A DNA stretch of 64,000 bases, taken from contig CM060194.1 of assembly GCA_030549335.1 (NCBI GenBank), forward strand, positions 32,074,171 through 32,138,170, read 5' to 3'. Below the pieces are notes generated by a model. It saw only the letters and a list, made by a program, of their open reading frames with translations. It was not told the DNA's origin and ran no database searches. Both the position numbers and the translations under genes were made by a program. This DNA comes from Pontederia crassipes. Lineage: Eukaryota > Streptophyta > Magnoliopsida > Commelinales > Pontederiaceae. Every line of letters begins with the position of its first letter. Within the stretch, counting starts at the first letter, position 1. Below, one piece after another: positions 1 to 10,782 of the stretch.

Positions 1-555
1 CTTGTGGCAAACCAAGTAATTTCATTTATATTCAATTCCATGTTGTCTGAAACTGTATTAAATGTACAAAACATCTAGTTTAACAAATTGTGCAGCATTT
101 GTAAAATAAAATCATAGTTGGGAAGTTGAAATCATTGGCTAAATATTCTAGGCTAAAAGTCCAGGTAGAACAGCGGTCCAAGAAGTTATCATGAGCAACA
201 TCATGTTTGCAAAAAGTTACACTTTACTGGCAATGAGCAAAACTGGAGTTAACATTACCAAATGTTTTTTAGAAGCCAAAGTTATTTCTTTCATGATATG
301 CAAAAAATTTCTGGAAGTATATCATGAAAAAATAAAAGGAAAAGAAACAATTTTGAAAGGGAAAACAAATGTTTATTTTAGAAAAAATGGACAGACAAAT
401 ATGACCAGTGTCACAGAACTTGCCCTGAGCTTACAACTCAGTATTGTGGTATTGCATAAAAGATTTCTTGACATGAAGTGTGTACTACCTGAACATTCAC
501 ATCTTTGTGTCGCTACATAAATTAAATTAATGTTAGATTAAAATAATAGGTAAAC
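1..555 (-). other. SS3 intron 6 (partial)
   Basis: This stretch follows the donor GTTTACC of exon 6. No GT5 motif (VGGLGDV or later) appears in any minus-strand frame, and a plus-strand ORF at 191-520 has low-complexity Lys/Phe/Ile composition. I see nothing else in it. Confidence 0.6.
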
Positions 556-731
556 CTTTGCAATTGGAGCCATTTCAACAGAAATATGAACAATATGCAT
601 TGGAGGTTCCTTGGCCATTCCTCCAGCTACAGGAATATGGTAGTCCATTCCTTGTCTGTTGTCGTATATCCCCCCCTCTTCCGTTTCCGAGAAAACAAAA
701 TCCATCATAAAGGCATCCAATGGAACCTTAA
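556..731 (-). CDS. SS3: SS3 exon 6: end of CBM53-3 and start of GT5 domain
   Basis: The acceptor TGTTACAG is followed by VKVPLDAFMMDFVFSE, then GGIYDNRQGMDYHIPV, then HIVHISVEMAPIAK. The exon ends in phase 0 at CAAAG|GTTTACC. The next expected residues (VGGLGDV) are not found in bases 1-555, so the following exon lies outside the window. Confidence 0.92.
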
Positions 732-3700
732 CTGTAACAGAAGAAAAAAAAAGGACTATCAATCATTTGATTCAAGATTTAAAGCGGACAACCAAAAAGT
801 GACTCAACATAAAATGCATATAAAGGAACAAGCTATACCAAAAATATTTAAACATGTGTTGTTACATAATACCATTTCTTTCTTTTTTAAAAGAAGGATG
901 ACTACATAATTCAATAGTCCAGAATGTACATCCAAGACCATTATGAACAATGGAAATACTTTTTTAGGGTAGATCGCATGATGGTTCTTTTTCTCATAAG
1001 AGAAGAAATAAAAAGGTTTTATTACTTTACTGCTTCTAACATATCCATTAAGAGTCAACTTTGAATGGATAACCTCTTCAGCTTTCATCTTAAAACTAGA
1101 AAACCACTTTCACAGGAAATACATGTAAGACAATCTTGTATACACTTAAACTTTGACAACAATGATAGCATAATGTCTTCAATAACAAGTCCTTTGATTA
1201 TTCAAGTTGTTCAGTGGAAAATGTGACATCAATATCAAATGATGTCTAAGGATATTTTTTTTTTTGTTCAGTGGAACAATGTGCTGACATCAATATCAAA
1301 TGATGTCTAAGGATATTTTTTTTTTTTGTTCAGTGGAACAATGTGCTGACATCAATATCAAATGATGTCTAAAGATGTCCTTTTTTTTGCTTTCCAAACA
1401 GCATAGGAAGTGAATAAGGATGGTAACCTATATAGTTCAAACTCACATAAGCATCAAAGTTGATGGAAGTTAGAAGTATGGTATAATTTTTTTCTTTTTT
1501 TGAGAAGGTATAATTTGTTTAAATTAGATAACTTACCAGTTGCTTTGAGATGTGAACCATTATCTGCAGGCACCATTTTCTGTGGTGGCAAAGGGCCATT
1601 TCGGTGCGTCCAACGGTTAAATGAGCACCTGAACCAAACTTCAGGTTTCCCATTGAGAACCGTATTTGAGGGATTATACAGAACTGTAACAGTACTTCCA
1701 GCTTGTACATCAAGTGGTTCTGTATACACTATATGCTTCTGAGACAACAGAAATTGCTTCATTGTTTTCTCCTTCGTTTCAGCTTTCATTCGTGCAGCTT
1801 TTTCAGCCTGTGAAATACAAAAGATTGACATGACACTTCATATTTTGATCAGAAATGCAGAAAGAATTATTACAGAGCTTTCTCAAACTTAACACGTTAT
1901 GCTGGAAGACTAACAACCTTGTCTCTCGGATCAAAGATTCAACAAACTACTGATCATGCTGGAAGTGGTTAGTCGAATGAAAACTAACAACATTATGCTG
2001 GAATACTTATGTGGTTGTTAGGAAGAAGAAGGCTGATGGCAATATCCTATCGAGCACGAGGGCTCCAGGGAGAGAACACAAACTTATGTTTATGTAATAA
2101 TGGGGACGAGGACATGGAACACTTATTTTCTCAATGCCAGATTTCAAATACCGTATGGTCCATGGCCAATGTCAGCTGGATATCTTGCTAGTCGGAAAAT
2201 GATTTCTAAAGCTCATTTCTGGTGACTGTATAACTCCGCCTATGTTTTATAGCCGGTCCCAAGCCCGGATAAAGGAAGAGGGTTGTGTTAGGCCCCGACA
2301 GCCAGCGTAAAATCCTGTCGAATTTCATGAACATGGATTGGGCGTGGTATGATCCATGTAGCCGACCCCACCTAGTGGGATAAGGCTTTGTTGTTGTTGT
2401 TGTATTTCTGGTGACTGTATCAGAAATGTCTCAGATCGATCAAGAGATGAAAGAGTCAGGTATGCCTTTACATTTCGGGAATATGACTGCAAAGGAATTA
2501 TGTGATCATCCGAGAGAATCAAACCTACAAGGAGAACATTGTGGCATATTCTACATCACTTTATCGTGAATAGGTTTCTTGCAAATGATGAGGATGTTAT
2601 CCATACGAAAAACTGTACAGTTGGTCTTTTGACCCCTCATTTGAATGACTCTAGAGGAGCATCTTGTTTATTCCTCCTTTTTTCTCTCAAAAAAAAAAAA
2701 GTATCATGGCCCGGTGGATGTGCCAGGTGCTTCAAAATATATCTAGAAACTAACCTTTTCATGCAGAGCTTTCTCTCTTAATCTTCTCTCTTCTTGAAGT
2801 CTTTTATATATTCGTTGTTCCTCCTCAACCCAAAATAGCTCTTCGGACATGTGCATTGGCACAGTAGCATGGAAGTCCTGCCGATTGTTATTGTCATAAA
2901 TAGTTGCTTTCCCTGGCAATCTATCAGCAAAGACCCAATCTATAACCAGTGCATGTTCTGGTATGATGACTGTAAGGAAAACATGAAACACCAATAAGTG
3001 AAAAAGTCAATATTTTATGATTAGCATGTTTATTTGAAAAGGAATATCAGCATTAACCACAAGAATGTGATATGGTGCTTGTGTCATTATTGTGATGACA
3101 ATGATCAGACATAACCGAAGAACTCAAAGATGCATATTGGAGACCCCAGCTCTCAAGGTTGCATCACTAGCCAAATGGTAACCATTAAATGTCCTCTGAA
3201 GTGTGATAATGGCTCAAATGGTTACAACTTATAACCAATCTTATAGATTTACTTGGAAAATTTCGAATCCTGTAAAAATTGGGATTTGTAATGATAAAAT
3301 GAGGTTTAATTTCAGCAAGTTCTCCTGTTGACACCAATATAGCAAAGGCTAAAGGAAAAAAACAATCATACCCTAAAAAGAGTAAACACCATGCATCTAA
3401 GAGCCTAAACAAGTTCTAATTTCATTTGAAAAGGCAAATTCTGGGTGCACAAGAAACAATTCTCATTCATACCAGATGGTAAGCAGGACATCAGATAGTA
3501 AGCAGGTGTAGAAACACTATCTGGATGCACATCTATAGTAGCACAAACTTAAATAAATACTTAAAAACATGAAGATGGACATAACAATATTTCACATCTG
3601 TTAAGCATAATAATAAAAGAACCAAATATGGTCACTTTGGATTCCGACAGTAGCTAATCTCACAGAAACACATACCATCTGCATACCACCAATCGCCATC

Positions 3701-6047
3701 AGCTTTCTCAGAACGAGAAAGTTGTTCAACAATAGACAGCCCATCATCCCAATTGTTATAACCTCCATGAATCCAAATCTCTGTAGAATGGGCAAGGGGA
3801 CGGGAGCTCCGGTTGTAATAAATTCTTATTTTGTCACCACCCTTAAAAACTGCAGGTTCTATTTGACATACATGATCAGCAGTCTGTGTAGCTAATTTCA
3901 TAAGATGATGCAAATTAGACCTTTTTTTCTCTACTTCAACCTTTGCTTGTGCTTTGTTTGCTTCGCTTGCAACCTTTTCTGCCTCCAGCCGCCGTTGTGC
4001 TTCTGCCAGCCTTTCCCTTTCAGCTTGTTCTGCGGCAAGTTTTTCAAGTTCCCCACGTTTCTCTTCAAGCAAGAAATCTTCAAAAGTAGCTTCATTCATG
4101 GCCCCTTCCACAGGTATAACAAAATCTTGAGAATTGTTATTCTCATAGACACTATCACCATTGAAGAACACAAAATCTATTCTGTATGCCTCCTCAGGTA
4201 CAGAAAGTTGACATGACCACCAATCCCCATCAAGATCGGTCTTTTGCATCTTTTCTGTGAATAATTTCCATTTCCATCCATTAAATCCACCCTTGATCAG
4301 AACATCAGGTTCATTTTCTAAAGATGATAAATTTCGGTTCAGGAACACTTCTAAAACTTGATCAGGCTTCACAACCTCTGGAAAAACAAATACCTTATTC
4401 CCTCTAGAAAAGTTTTCTTCTGCAAGATTCTCTAGCAACTTCTTACGGGCTTCAATATTCATCAACTCCTTTTGCTTGATCAATGACTCATCAACTTCTG
4501 ATGGTACATTAACCAGATCATCATAAGGCTCTATGGGTTCCATGATCTCATTGGCATCCATATCAGGCTTGCTTGTGACTAGGTTATGTTCCTTTTCAAC
4601 ATCTACTAAGGTTGACTGCTCTTCTGATATGGTTATTCGACCTATCTGATTCTTGACGTAAATTCGTTGTTTGTGTAATTCAGTGAGCTTGTCACTTGTC
4701 ACTGCGGATCCAGACTCCTTATCACTGTAAGCCAATGAACTCTGGGAACCCAATCCATTTTCATCTCCTTCAATGAAAGGTTGCCCCGATAGTTCAGATT
4801 TCTGTTTATCAGTTGCATCATTATAGATATCAACAGATGAACTGTCAGAAAAATCTGTAAATGGATCATCATCCCTTTGGGTTATGTCCTCTGCTTCATC
4901 CACCTTATCCAATCTCCTTTTCACCTCCTTGGTTGAGATGCTTGGATTCAAATCTTTCGTTTGTGCTTCATCAATAATTTCTTTTTTGGTTGGCACACTA
5001 CCAGAAGTTGCAACCTCATTGGAGATGGAACTTCCAGATCCTTTTTCTTCAACATCAGTTTGATCTTTTCTCTGGCTACTTATTTTAATCTGTGGCCGAG
5101 GGCTGAAACCTTTTGGAGCAGAACTTTTAGTCTTTGGAACCAATCTCCTTCTTGATCGCCTCTTTGAATAGTCTGAAAAGAAGGACAAAAACGATGTGTA
5201 AACAAAAGAAAATTACTCCACTTTGAATTGCGTACAGTCTGACTGACCTGAACTTGCTACCAATCGATCTGTAAGCCCGATTCTGGCAACTTCTTGAAAC
5301 CGTAACAATGACTGAAGCAAAATAGTTGGTTTCAAATCGCTGAATTACAAATACTATGCACAATAAACATAAAATACTAATATGGAACATTTTTTTTCTG
5401 AGCAATGGATAAAGAACAGCCTTCTTCCTATCTTTCAACTATGTGAAAAAACTGCACCCTCATGATTGATTGATTTAGGCCAATAACCAGAACACAAAGG
5501 AAATTGTGTATTGGTACAAACGCATGAACGAAAGAACTTAAATTTAGCAAATTAGAATCAGACTTTTTTGTCGATACAGGAACAAGAAAAAGGTGGTATC
5601 TTTCCGGCAAAAAGGAAAATGGCACGTCAAAATTCCAAGAAACAGAATTCAATCAGTGGAATACAGATTAAAGAAGCCGACACATTACCGCCCACACATT
5701 GCCGAACCAAAGGACACAAAACAGACTACAGCAATCGAACGCTTCCAGACCCACTTCCAAGCAATCCCATAACCCGAAAGGAGGTGCTAAAGGAGATCAT
5801 TCCATGACCAGTGATCGTCGAAAAGCCAGCGAGAAATGAACAGCTCCTTCTGAACTCCAAAAAGGAGGCGTCTTTTCTCGGGGAAACCGAACTTTTGCGC
5901 CACAAAAGCACAGAAGGGCAACAAAGAGGCCCAGCAAGGACTCACCTGAGAGAAGGGCCCGGGAATCGGTCGAATGGCGAAATGAGCGCATTCCAAGGGG
6001 GATTTCCGACGACAGAGTAGACCTTGCGAGTGCAGGGCCATCTCCAT
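556..6047 (-). CDS. SS3: Starch synthase III, plastidial (5' six exons; C-terminal catalytic domain beyond the left edge)
   Basis: SS3 extends alpha-1,4-glucan chains of amylopectin from ADP-glucose in plastids. Six minus-strand exons (6047-5946, 5311-5248, 5172-3676, 2969-2755, 1807-1537, 731-556) join at GT-AG borders to exactly 775 codons without a stop. Residues 1 to about 55 look like a transit peptide. Residues 56-315 are a charged, poorly conserved linker. Three CBM53 starch-binding modules follow at about 318-410, 491-592 and 653-751, with a Glu/Lys/Ala-rich coiled-coil linker at 415-475. Typical motifs are GGFNGWKW, IHGGYNNW and CSFNRWTH. The last residues, HISVEMAPIAK, begin the GT5 domain, and the exon ends just before the expected VGGL of the ADP-glucose-binding KxGGL loop. 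Full SS3 is about 1,200 residues, so roughly 450 lie off-window. The first ATG (MEMALHSQ) suits the family start. Three CBM53 modules distinguish SS3 from SS1, SS2 and SS4. Confidence 0.95.
1209..1390. repeat. Three-copy ~62-bp tandem repeat in SS3 intron 5
   Basis: Three tandem units of about 62 bp each begin GTTCAGTGGAA and contain GACATCAATATCAAATGATG. Each ends in a T-run of 9-12 bases on the plus strand. The first unit has a small deletion and the third ends differently (AAGATGTCC). The unit duplication lies wholly inside the intron and does not touch splice sites. Confidence 0.85.
1537..1807 (-). CDS. SS3: SS3 exon 5: first half of CBM53-3
   Basis: It starts after TTTCACAG with AEKAARMKAETKEKT and runs through SQKHIVYTEPLDVQAGS, VLNGKPEVWFR and CSFNRWTHR to LKAT, then the donor GTAAGT in phase 1. 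This is the third carbohydrate-binding module, directly before the catalytic domain. Confidence 0.93.
2000..2600 (+). pseudogene. LINE (non-LTR retrotransposon) 3' relic in SS3 intron 4
   Basis: At 2009-2191 the plus strand encodes a peptide with NLCLCNNGDEDMEHLFSQC and a following ISNTVW. This is the pattern of the zinc-binding domain (zf-RVT) at the end of plant LINE reverse transcriptases (CxxC, then HLFxxC and S..VW). It lies antisense to SS3. The relic is split by a SINE-like insertion at 2233-2403 and may continue beyond it (a degraded IIREN-like stretch near 2500). There is no intact ORF. Confidence 0.6.
2233..2403 (+). mobile_element. SINE-like short retroelement with (TTG)n tail, copy 1
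   Basis: The ~171-bp unit begins ACTCCGCCTATGTTTTATAG and ends AGTGGGATAAGGCTTTG followed by TTG repeats. A perfect 17-bp direct repeat, ATTTCTGGTGACTGTAT, flanks it at 2215-2231 and 2404-2420. That is a target-site duplication typical of LINE-driven retroposition. The same unit sits inverted at 35863-36046 and starts at the same base. I see no convincing Pol III A/B boxes, so it may be a LINE-tail-derived rather than tRNA-derived SINE. It is inserted inside the older LINE relic. Confidence 0.8.
2755..2969 (-). CDS. SS3: SS3 exon 4: end of CBM53-2
   Basis: It follows the acceptor CCTTACAG and completes the split Val codon (VIIPEHALVIDWVFAD). It continues through NNNRQDFHATVP and the linker WVEEEQRIYKRLQEER to HEK, then the donor GTTAGT, phase 0. 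The residues match the second CBM53 of plant SS3 proteins. Confidence 0.92.
2970..3675 (-). other. SS3 intron 3
   Basis: The intron is bounded by GATG|GTATGTG and CCTTACAG|TC. It is AT-rich with no recognisable element or conserved peptide. A minus-strand ORF at 3185-3412 lacks family features. Confidence 0.6.
3676..5172 (-). CDS. SS3: SS3 exon 3: linker, CBM53-1, coiled coil and most of CBM53-2
   Basis: This 1,497-nt exon starts after a TTTTCAG acceptor (DYSKRRSRRR) and ends at GATG|GTATGTG inside the second carbohydrate-binding module (GDWWYAD). The first half is acidic and Ser-rich. CBM53-1 contains GGFNGWKW, GDWWS and VFFNG. A heptad-like Glu/Lys/Ala stretch separates it from CBM53-2. 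No stop or frameshift interrupts it. Confidence 0.93.
5248..5311 (-). CDS. SS3: SS3 exon 2: short transit-peptide/linker exon
   Basis: The acceptor TTTGCTTCAG precedes 64 nt encoding SLLRFQEVARIGLTDRLVAS and one further Ser, then the donor GTCAGT. It ends in phase 1, and the split codon G|AC (Asp) matches exon 3. It is too short to stand out as an ORF and is placed by frame continuity and splice consensus. Confidence 0.8.
5312..5945 (-). other. SS3 intron 1
   Basis: This runs from the donor GTGAGTCC to the acceptor TTTGCTTCAG. The plus-strand ORF at 5568-5807 and minus ORFs here read through the splice site and are not conserved. Nothing else is seen. Confidence 0.6.
5946..6047 (-). CDS. SS3: SS3 exon 1: start codon and transit peptide
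   Basis: Thirty-four codons from ATG (MEMALHSQGL) to GPFSQ, followed by the donor GTGAG, phase 0. The peptide is basic, Ser/Cys-containing and almost free of acidic residues, as plastid transit peptides are. An upstream in-frame GTG gives a longer reading (MAS...), but ATG at 6047 is the proper start. Confidence 0.85.
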
Positions 6048-6150
6048 GGATGCCACACACTGAGAGGAGCTGTCGCGGGCTACTCCGAGATCGCCTTCTG
6101 CTTCCTCAATTCGACCACCAGTTCCTAGCAGAAGAAGTCAGAAGGGGTGA

Positions 6151-6160
6151 TATAATATAA
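6151..6160 (-). promoter_or_regulatory. Candidate TATA box of SS3
   Basis: On the minus strand TTATATTATA lies about 105 nt upstream of the SS3 ATG, leaving room for a short 5' UTR. Between them CTTCTTCTGCTAG could also be an intron acceptor, so a leader intron cannot be excluded. Confidence 0.4.
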
Positions 6161-6245
6161 CAGTCCTCTAGTAGAGAAGGAAATTAGCGATAGAAAGCAA
6201 GCTGCTGATAAGTATAACAAAACTGTTCTTGTTAGAGAGTTTTTG

Positions 6246-6250
<5 letters not shown>

Positions 6251-6278
<28 letters not shown>
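6251..6278. repeat. (AG)14 / (CT)14 microsatellite upstream of SS3
   Basis: Fourteen perfect AG units on the plus strand read as (CT)n in the direction of SS3 transcription, about 200 bp upstream of the start codon. Such CT/GA tracts are common in plant core promoters and 5' leaders and are highly polymorphic. Confidence 0.9.
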
Positions 6279-6282
<4 letters not shown>

Positions 6283-9096
6283 ATTTTGGATTCGGTTTTG
6301 ATGGGTTTTTGAGGATGTGATTTTTCTCGGTGTTTTTTTATTAGGGCTCCTGATAGAACCACATGGTTGGTCTACATTTGAGACGCCTTCCCAGCCGTTG
6401 ATTATTACATTTTCTTTGTTTCATATATTTCTCTAAGATTGATGCATCAAGCACTTTTTTAAAAAAATAAATAAATAAATTTGTTTTAAGAAAAGGTAAA
6501 ATTGTATTTTGTGCCAGCTCATGTGTGTTTGACGGCCAAGATAATAATTTGAAATAATTCTGTAGCTGATAAAACGATTTGATATTACTCGTATCGTATG
6601 AAATTTACAGTCTAAATGTTAAAAGGGAAGAAAAAATTGTAATTGTCGCAATAACAAACGAACGAATAGAATTTGAAATCACGGTCAAGCTGCTATTTAT
6701 GTCGCTTGATTAGTGCACAAATTACTAAACCAATCTCGCAACAAAAAGAAATTAAGTCCATTATTCTTAATTATGTTGTTGTAGAAAGGAAATATGTCTA
6801 TAATCGAACCAACAATAATATTAAATTTAAATTTCGAATTTATTGAATCCCAACAAGCATTAATCAATGGAAAAATAAGCATGTGAAATATTTTTCATAT
6901 AAACGTGTATCACGCGATTTTACGTATAACTTTTTTTATTTTTTTTTCAATATCTTTTCTTACTAATAATTTAGAGAATAACAAAAAATAAGATTAAAAT
7001 ATGAAAAATTATATAAATTGGTTATATCTATTATGACAAATAATAATACGTAGAAGTTCATAAAAATTTGAAAATGACTAATATAATTATTATTGATGAT
7101 TTGAATTATGCTTTTATTATCACTTTTTAAGATATCGATATATATATATTATAAAGACATTTGTCACGGGCTTCTTGCTTCACACGCTCATATAAGGCGG
7201 GGTCAAGGAAGGTTGAACTTACATATTAAACCTATGTTTACTGTAAACATTATCCTTGATTAAAAAAAGCCATGATCATGGATTGTTGACAGGAATATAA
7301 TAAATCACTTTGCTTGACCTCTATGACAGTAGTTGATCGAATTAGAATAATATATACAATAGAATATCCAACTCTTCAAACGTAGAAAAAAAATTAGTTG
7401 TGTTTGGTTCCACAAAAACAAAATCCTAGAACAAAATAATTCTCTAGAAAGGACAATTGTTTCTCTAGTGAAAAATTGGATCAAGTGGTTTCAGCTCCCA
7501 TGGTGATTTCATTTAACCTTATTTTTTAGCACTAAAATAAATCTGTACTTGTGTACAAAAATGGTTGAATATAAATAAATATAATTGAAAGCTTTTTTTA
7601 TTGCAATTGAAGTGGTGTCACAGTCACTCTATGTTTGCTACTTAATTAGGAGCCGCAGCTTGAGATACATGAAGCAGCAAGTGAAGATAAGGTTTTGTAG
7701 CTGTCACCTTGTTCTTGTCCCATTTCGTGACTAAGAAAGGAGGAGGTCACGGTTTCCCCAGGACATGGACTTCTGGAAGCTTCTCATATAAAATTTAATT
7801 AAAAAAATAGAAACTCATAAAAATGAACAGAAATAGTTTACACGATTTTAGTTCAATAATAATAATAATGAGTCAAAATGAGGGGCAAGGCAAAGATGCC
7901 AGGAGCAGCAAAATGGCATATCCACAAACAAGAAAGTAGAGTCAATCATTGGAATGGATTTTTCACAGTTACAAGTACAATTCTTCCGCTAAAGAAATTG
8001 AAAGATAAAAGAAGTACACTTGAACTGTAACATTGCCGAATAAAATAGAAGAATATTGTATTATGAAAAAAAGTAAAAATACTTTTATTCTATCTATTGT
8101 TTGAATTAAAGAGAATAAATTTTTAAAATATAATATTTTATATTTAAAATATTTTATGATGCATAAGTGGTGTTCAATATCATAATAATAAAAAAATATT
8201 TATATAATAATATATGACTGAATTTTTAAAAAATAAAATATGGTTGAAATTTTTAAAAATGAAGAATAATTATATTCTTTTGTCGTAGAAGAATACATTT
8301 ATTCTTTTTCAATGGTTAAAATCAGTGGTTTGACGCTTTTTAAGATAGTTTCATGATTTTTAAAGTTTGACCGATAGTCTTATTTTATGTCATGTTTGAT
8401 TATAATATTAGAATATCGAGATATTTTGCACTTTTTCCTGCAACCAAATGCAAAATGATATTTTCGCTAATATACCAATACAATATACAAAGTACTAACA
8501 TTATAAAATTTAAAGATACGGATAGCACATTTGATTTTATATTTTATAATCCAAATGATAATGAGTGTTTTCAATATATTAGTTTTCTTCTTTTATTTTG
8601 TCCAGCATGAAGACCAAAACATGAGATCATAAAACTAAACTTCTTTTTTTAAAATGGCTGGAATACCAAAACATGAGATCATCAGTGAGGATCAGCTGTC
8701 ATCTTGGTAACTAATTCCATTAAGATAAATAGCAGAGAAGAATTCGAACTTACTAATGAAAGCAAACGAAATCATAAAATGCTCCAAGTGCAAAATTCTC
8801 ATTGGCCTTGCTCACACAAGATAAACCTCCAAAACAACCTCATATATGAAGTAGTAATTAAACATTGTTCCTGTGCTTAGGTTGAATATGTCAGCATAAA
8901 AAGGCATTGCCTTCATATGTGAAAAACCAAGAAGTAGCCCAATTTGCATAATAGGATCTTTAGAAAAATTCAGCAACGGGCGCCAAAGTTACAAGTTTTG
9001 CTCATATTGGATATAATGCACGTGCAACACCGAGGGCATCGCGGCGTGAGACGATGCCCCGCGATCCAACACTCTGTCTTCCTAATGCGTATGAGA
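6279..9096. other. AT-rich intergenic DNA
   Basis: No ORF with family character is seen. The stretch holds many A/T runs and short fragments resembling MITE ends (for example TTGTGTTTGGTTCCAC near 7397). None could be bounded by matching inverted repeats or target duplications. Confidence 0.5.
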
Positions 9097-10676
9097 TGAT
9101 GTAGCAAAATAAAATCGCTAGCAAGTGCACTAGTCGCTCAAGTAATTTAGTAAATAGGAGTAAGAGTGTCGAACCCACGAGAAATATTATTAATTCAATA
9201 TCTGAATTTATAAATTAATAAGAGAGAAAAAAATATGGATTTTGCAAATGAGTTTTAAAAGATAAAGATAAGATAGTGGTGTTGAAGTTAGGCTTTAGGA
9301 TGAAAATAGATCAGGATAAATATTTGAATCGTAAAAGATAAATTTAATCTTTAAAGATGGATTAGAAATTTTTCCAAGTTATTAATTTACAAGATTAACA
9401 TCACAGAGTCCACAAACTGGTAATTTTACTATTTAATCCGGTAAATCAAACTATCTTAAATTTAATCAAACCTAAAGTTCCACAAACTGCTATTCGTCAG
9501 ATAAAATTAAAATTAAGATGCATTAATATGAAATCTTAGACTATTAATCACTCCACAAATTGGTATAGATTAACAGTCCACATAAACTTGATTCTCCACA
9601 CACTAGTTATCAAATTTATGTCAATTATTAATTTCACATAAAATCAATTAATTTAATTAATGAATTCTGAAATTAAATAGTCCACAAACTGGTAATTACT
9701 CAACTCAGAAATTCAAGTAATTAAATTAAAAGCATTAAGCACAATTAACTAATTGATCGGAAAAGATTAAAATAAATAATATAGGGTCCAAATAGTTTCC
9801 CTTCAATAATAATCTCTTAAAATAATAATCATAAAAATATGGAGTTCATCCTAGAAATTCTGAAGAGATAATAACAAAATAATAATAATTGGAAGAATTA
9901 CACCCAAATAGACAAAAGTCGAAGCTTTGGATCACGGGCAGACAGTCGGGCAGCCTCTCGGACTTGATCAGGGTCGCGATCAACTTCCAGCCGTTGCACC
10001 TCTCTCATCTTGGTCGTAGCCTGCAGACTCACGACTCGTCGTGAAAGAAAACCTGAACTTCAGAGCACGAATTGAAACGACGGATTCTTCACGTATTTAT
10101 AGGGTGCGGACGGATCTTCCTGTTGATCGTGATGTACGGCCGAATTTAAATTCACGGATAAATCTCGACCAAAAATGATAATTCTTTCAAAAGATAAATC
10201 CTTTTATCTTTACCCCCTTTTAATCTCGGCTAAAACGTCTTTCTTTTATCTTTACGCCCTATAGATCTCGGCCGTAATAAAGAATTTAATCTTGTTACGC
10301 CCAAAAGATAAAATCATTTAATTGTTACCCCATTTGAATCTCGGCCAAAAAGTGATCATCTTCATGCCATTACGTCCAAAAGATAAAATTCCTTTTATCT
10401 TTACCCTCTTTTAATTTCGGCCAAAACGTCTTGGGAGTAAAGCCAAATCTCGGCCGTAAGAAATAAATTATTTATCCTAATCTCGGCTTTTCCTGCAAAA
10501 TAATTATCAAAATTTAGTTAATCCATCCACAATTAAAATATTCAAAGAATTAATAATTAAAATTGATAAATCCAGAATTACGATTAAAAGTGACTAAAAA
10601 TGATGCATGCCATGATCAAATTACAGAAAAATTAATTAAAATAATAATCTAAAATATGTTGTATTTTGCATGCATC
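9097..10676. mobile_element. Possible solo LTR or LTR-like repeat
   Basis: The block opens TGATGTAGCA and closes TGCATGCATCA, giving LTR-like inverted ends. Near its start is the sequence CGCTAGCAAGTGCACTAGTC followed by GTGTCGAACCCACGAG, a pattern often seen in plant LTRs. Its interior has five spaced copies of about TCCACAAACTGGT (9409-9690). It also has a series of TCTCGGCC(AAAA/GTAA) and AAAAGATAAA motifs (10160-10490). I see no target-site duplication and no coding sequence, so the boundaries are tentative. Confidence 0.35.
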
Positions 10677-10782
10677 ACTTCCTCTTCTTTTTTTTATTCA
10701 TTCCATTTTTGTCGAATCCGGTCCACGACCCCGTCCTACTTCCTCTTCTTTCCCTCCTCCGACCCTAACATCCGTCGGAGCC

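Noticed and set aside
5568..6020. Plus-strand ORFs opposite SS3 exon 1 and intron 1
   Set aside because: They are antisense to a well-supported splice structure and show no domain.
9097..10676. Treating this block as a proven solo LTR
   Set aside because: The inverted TGATG/CATCA ends are suggestive, but no 5-bp target duplication was found, so it is kept only as a low-confidence call.
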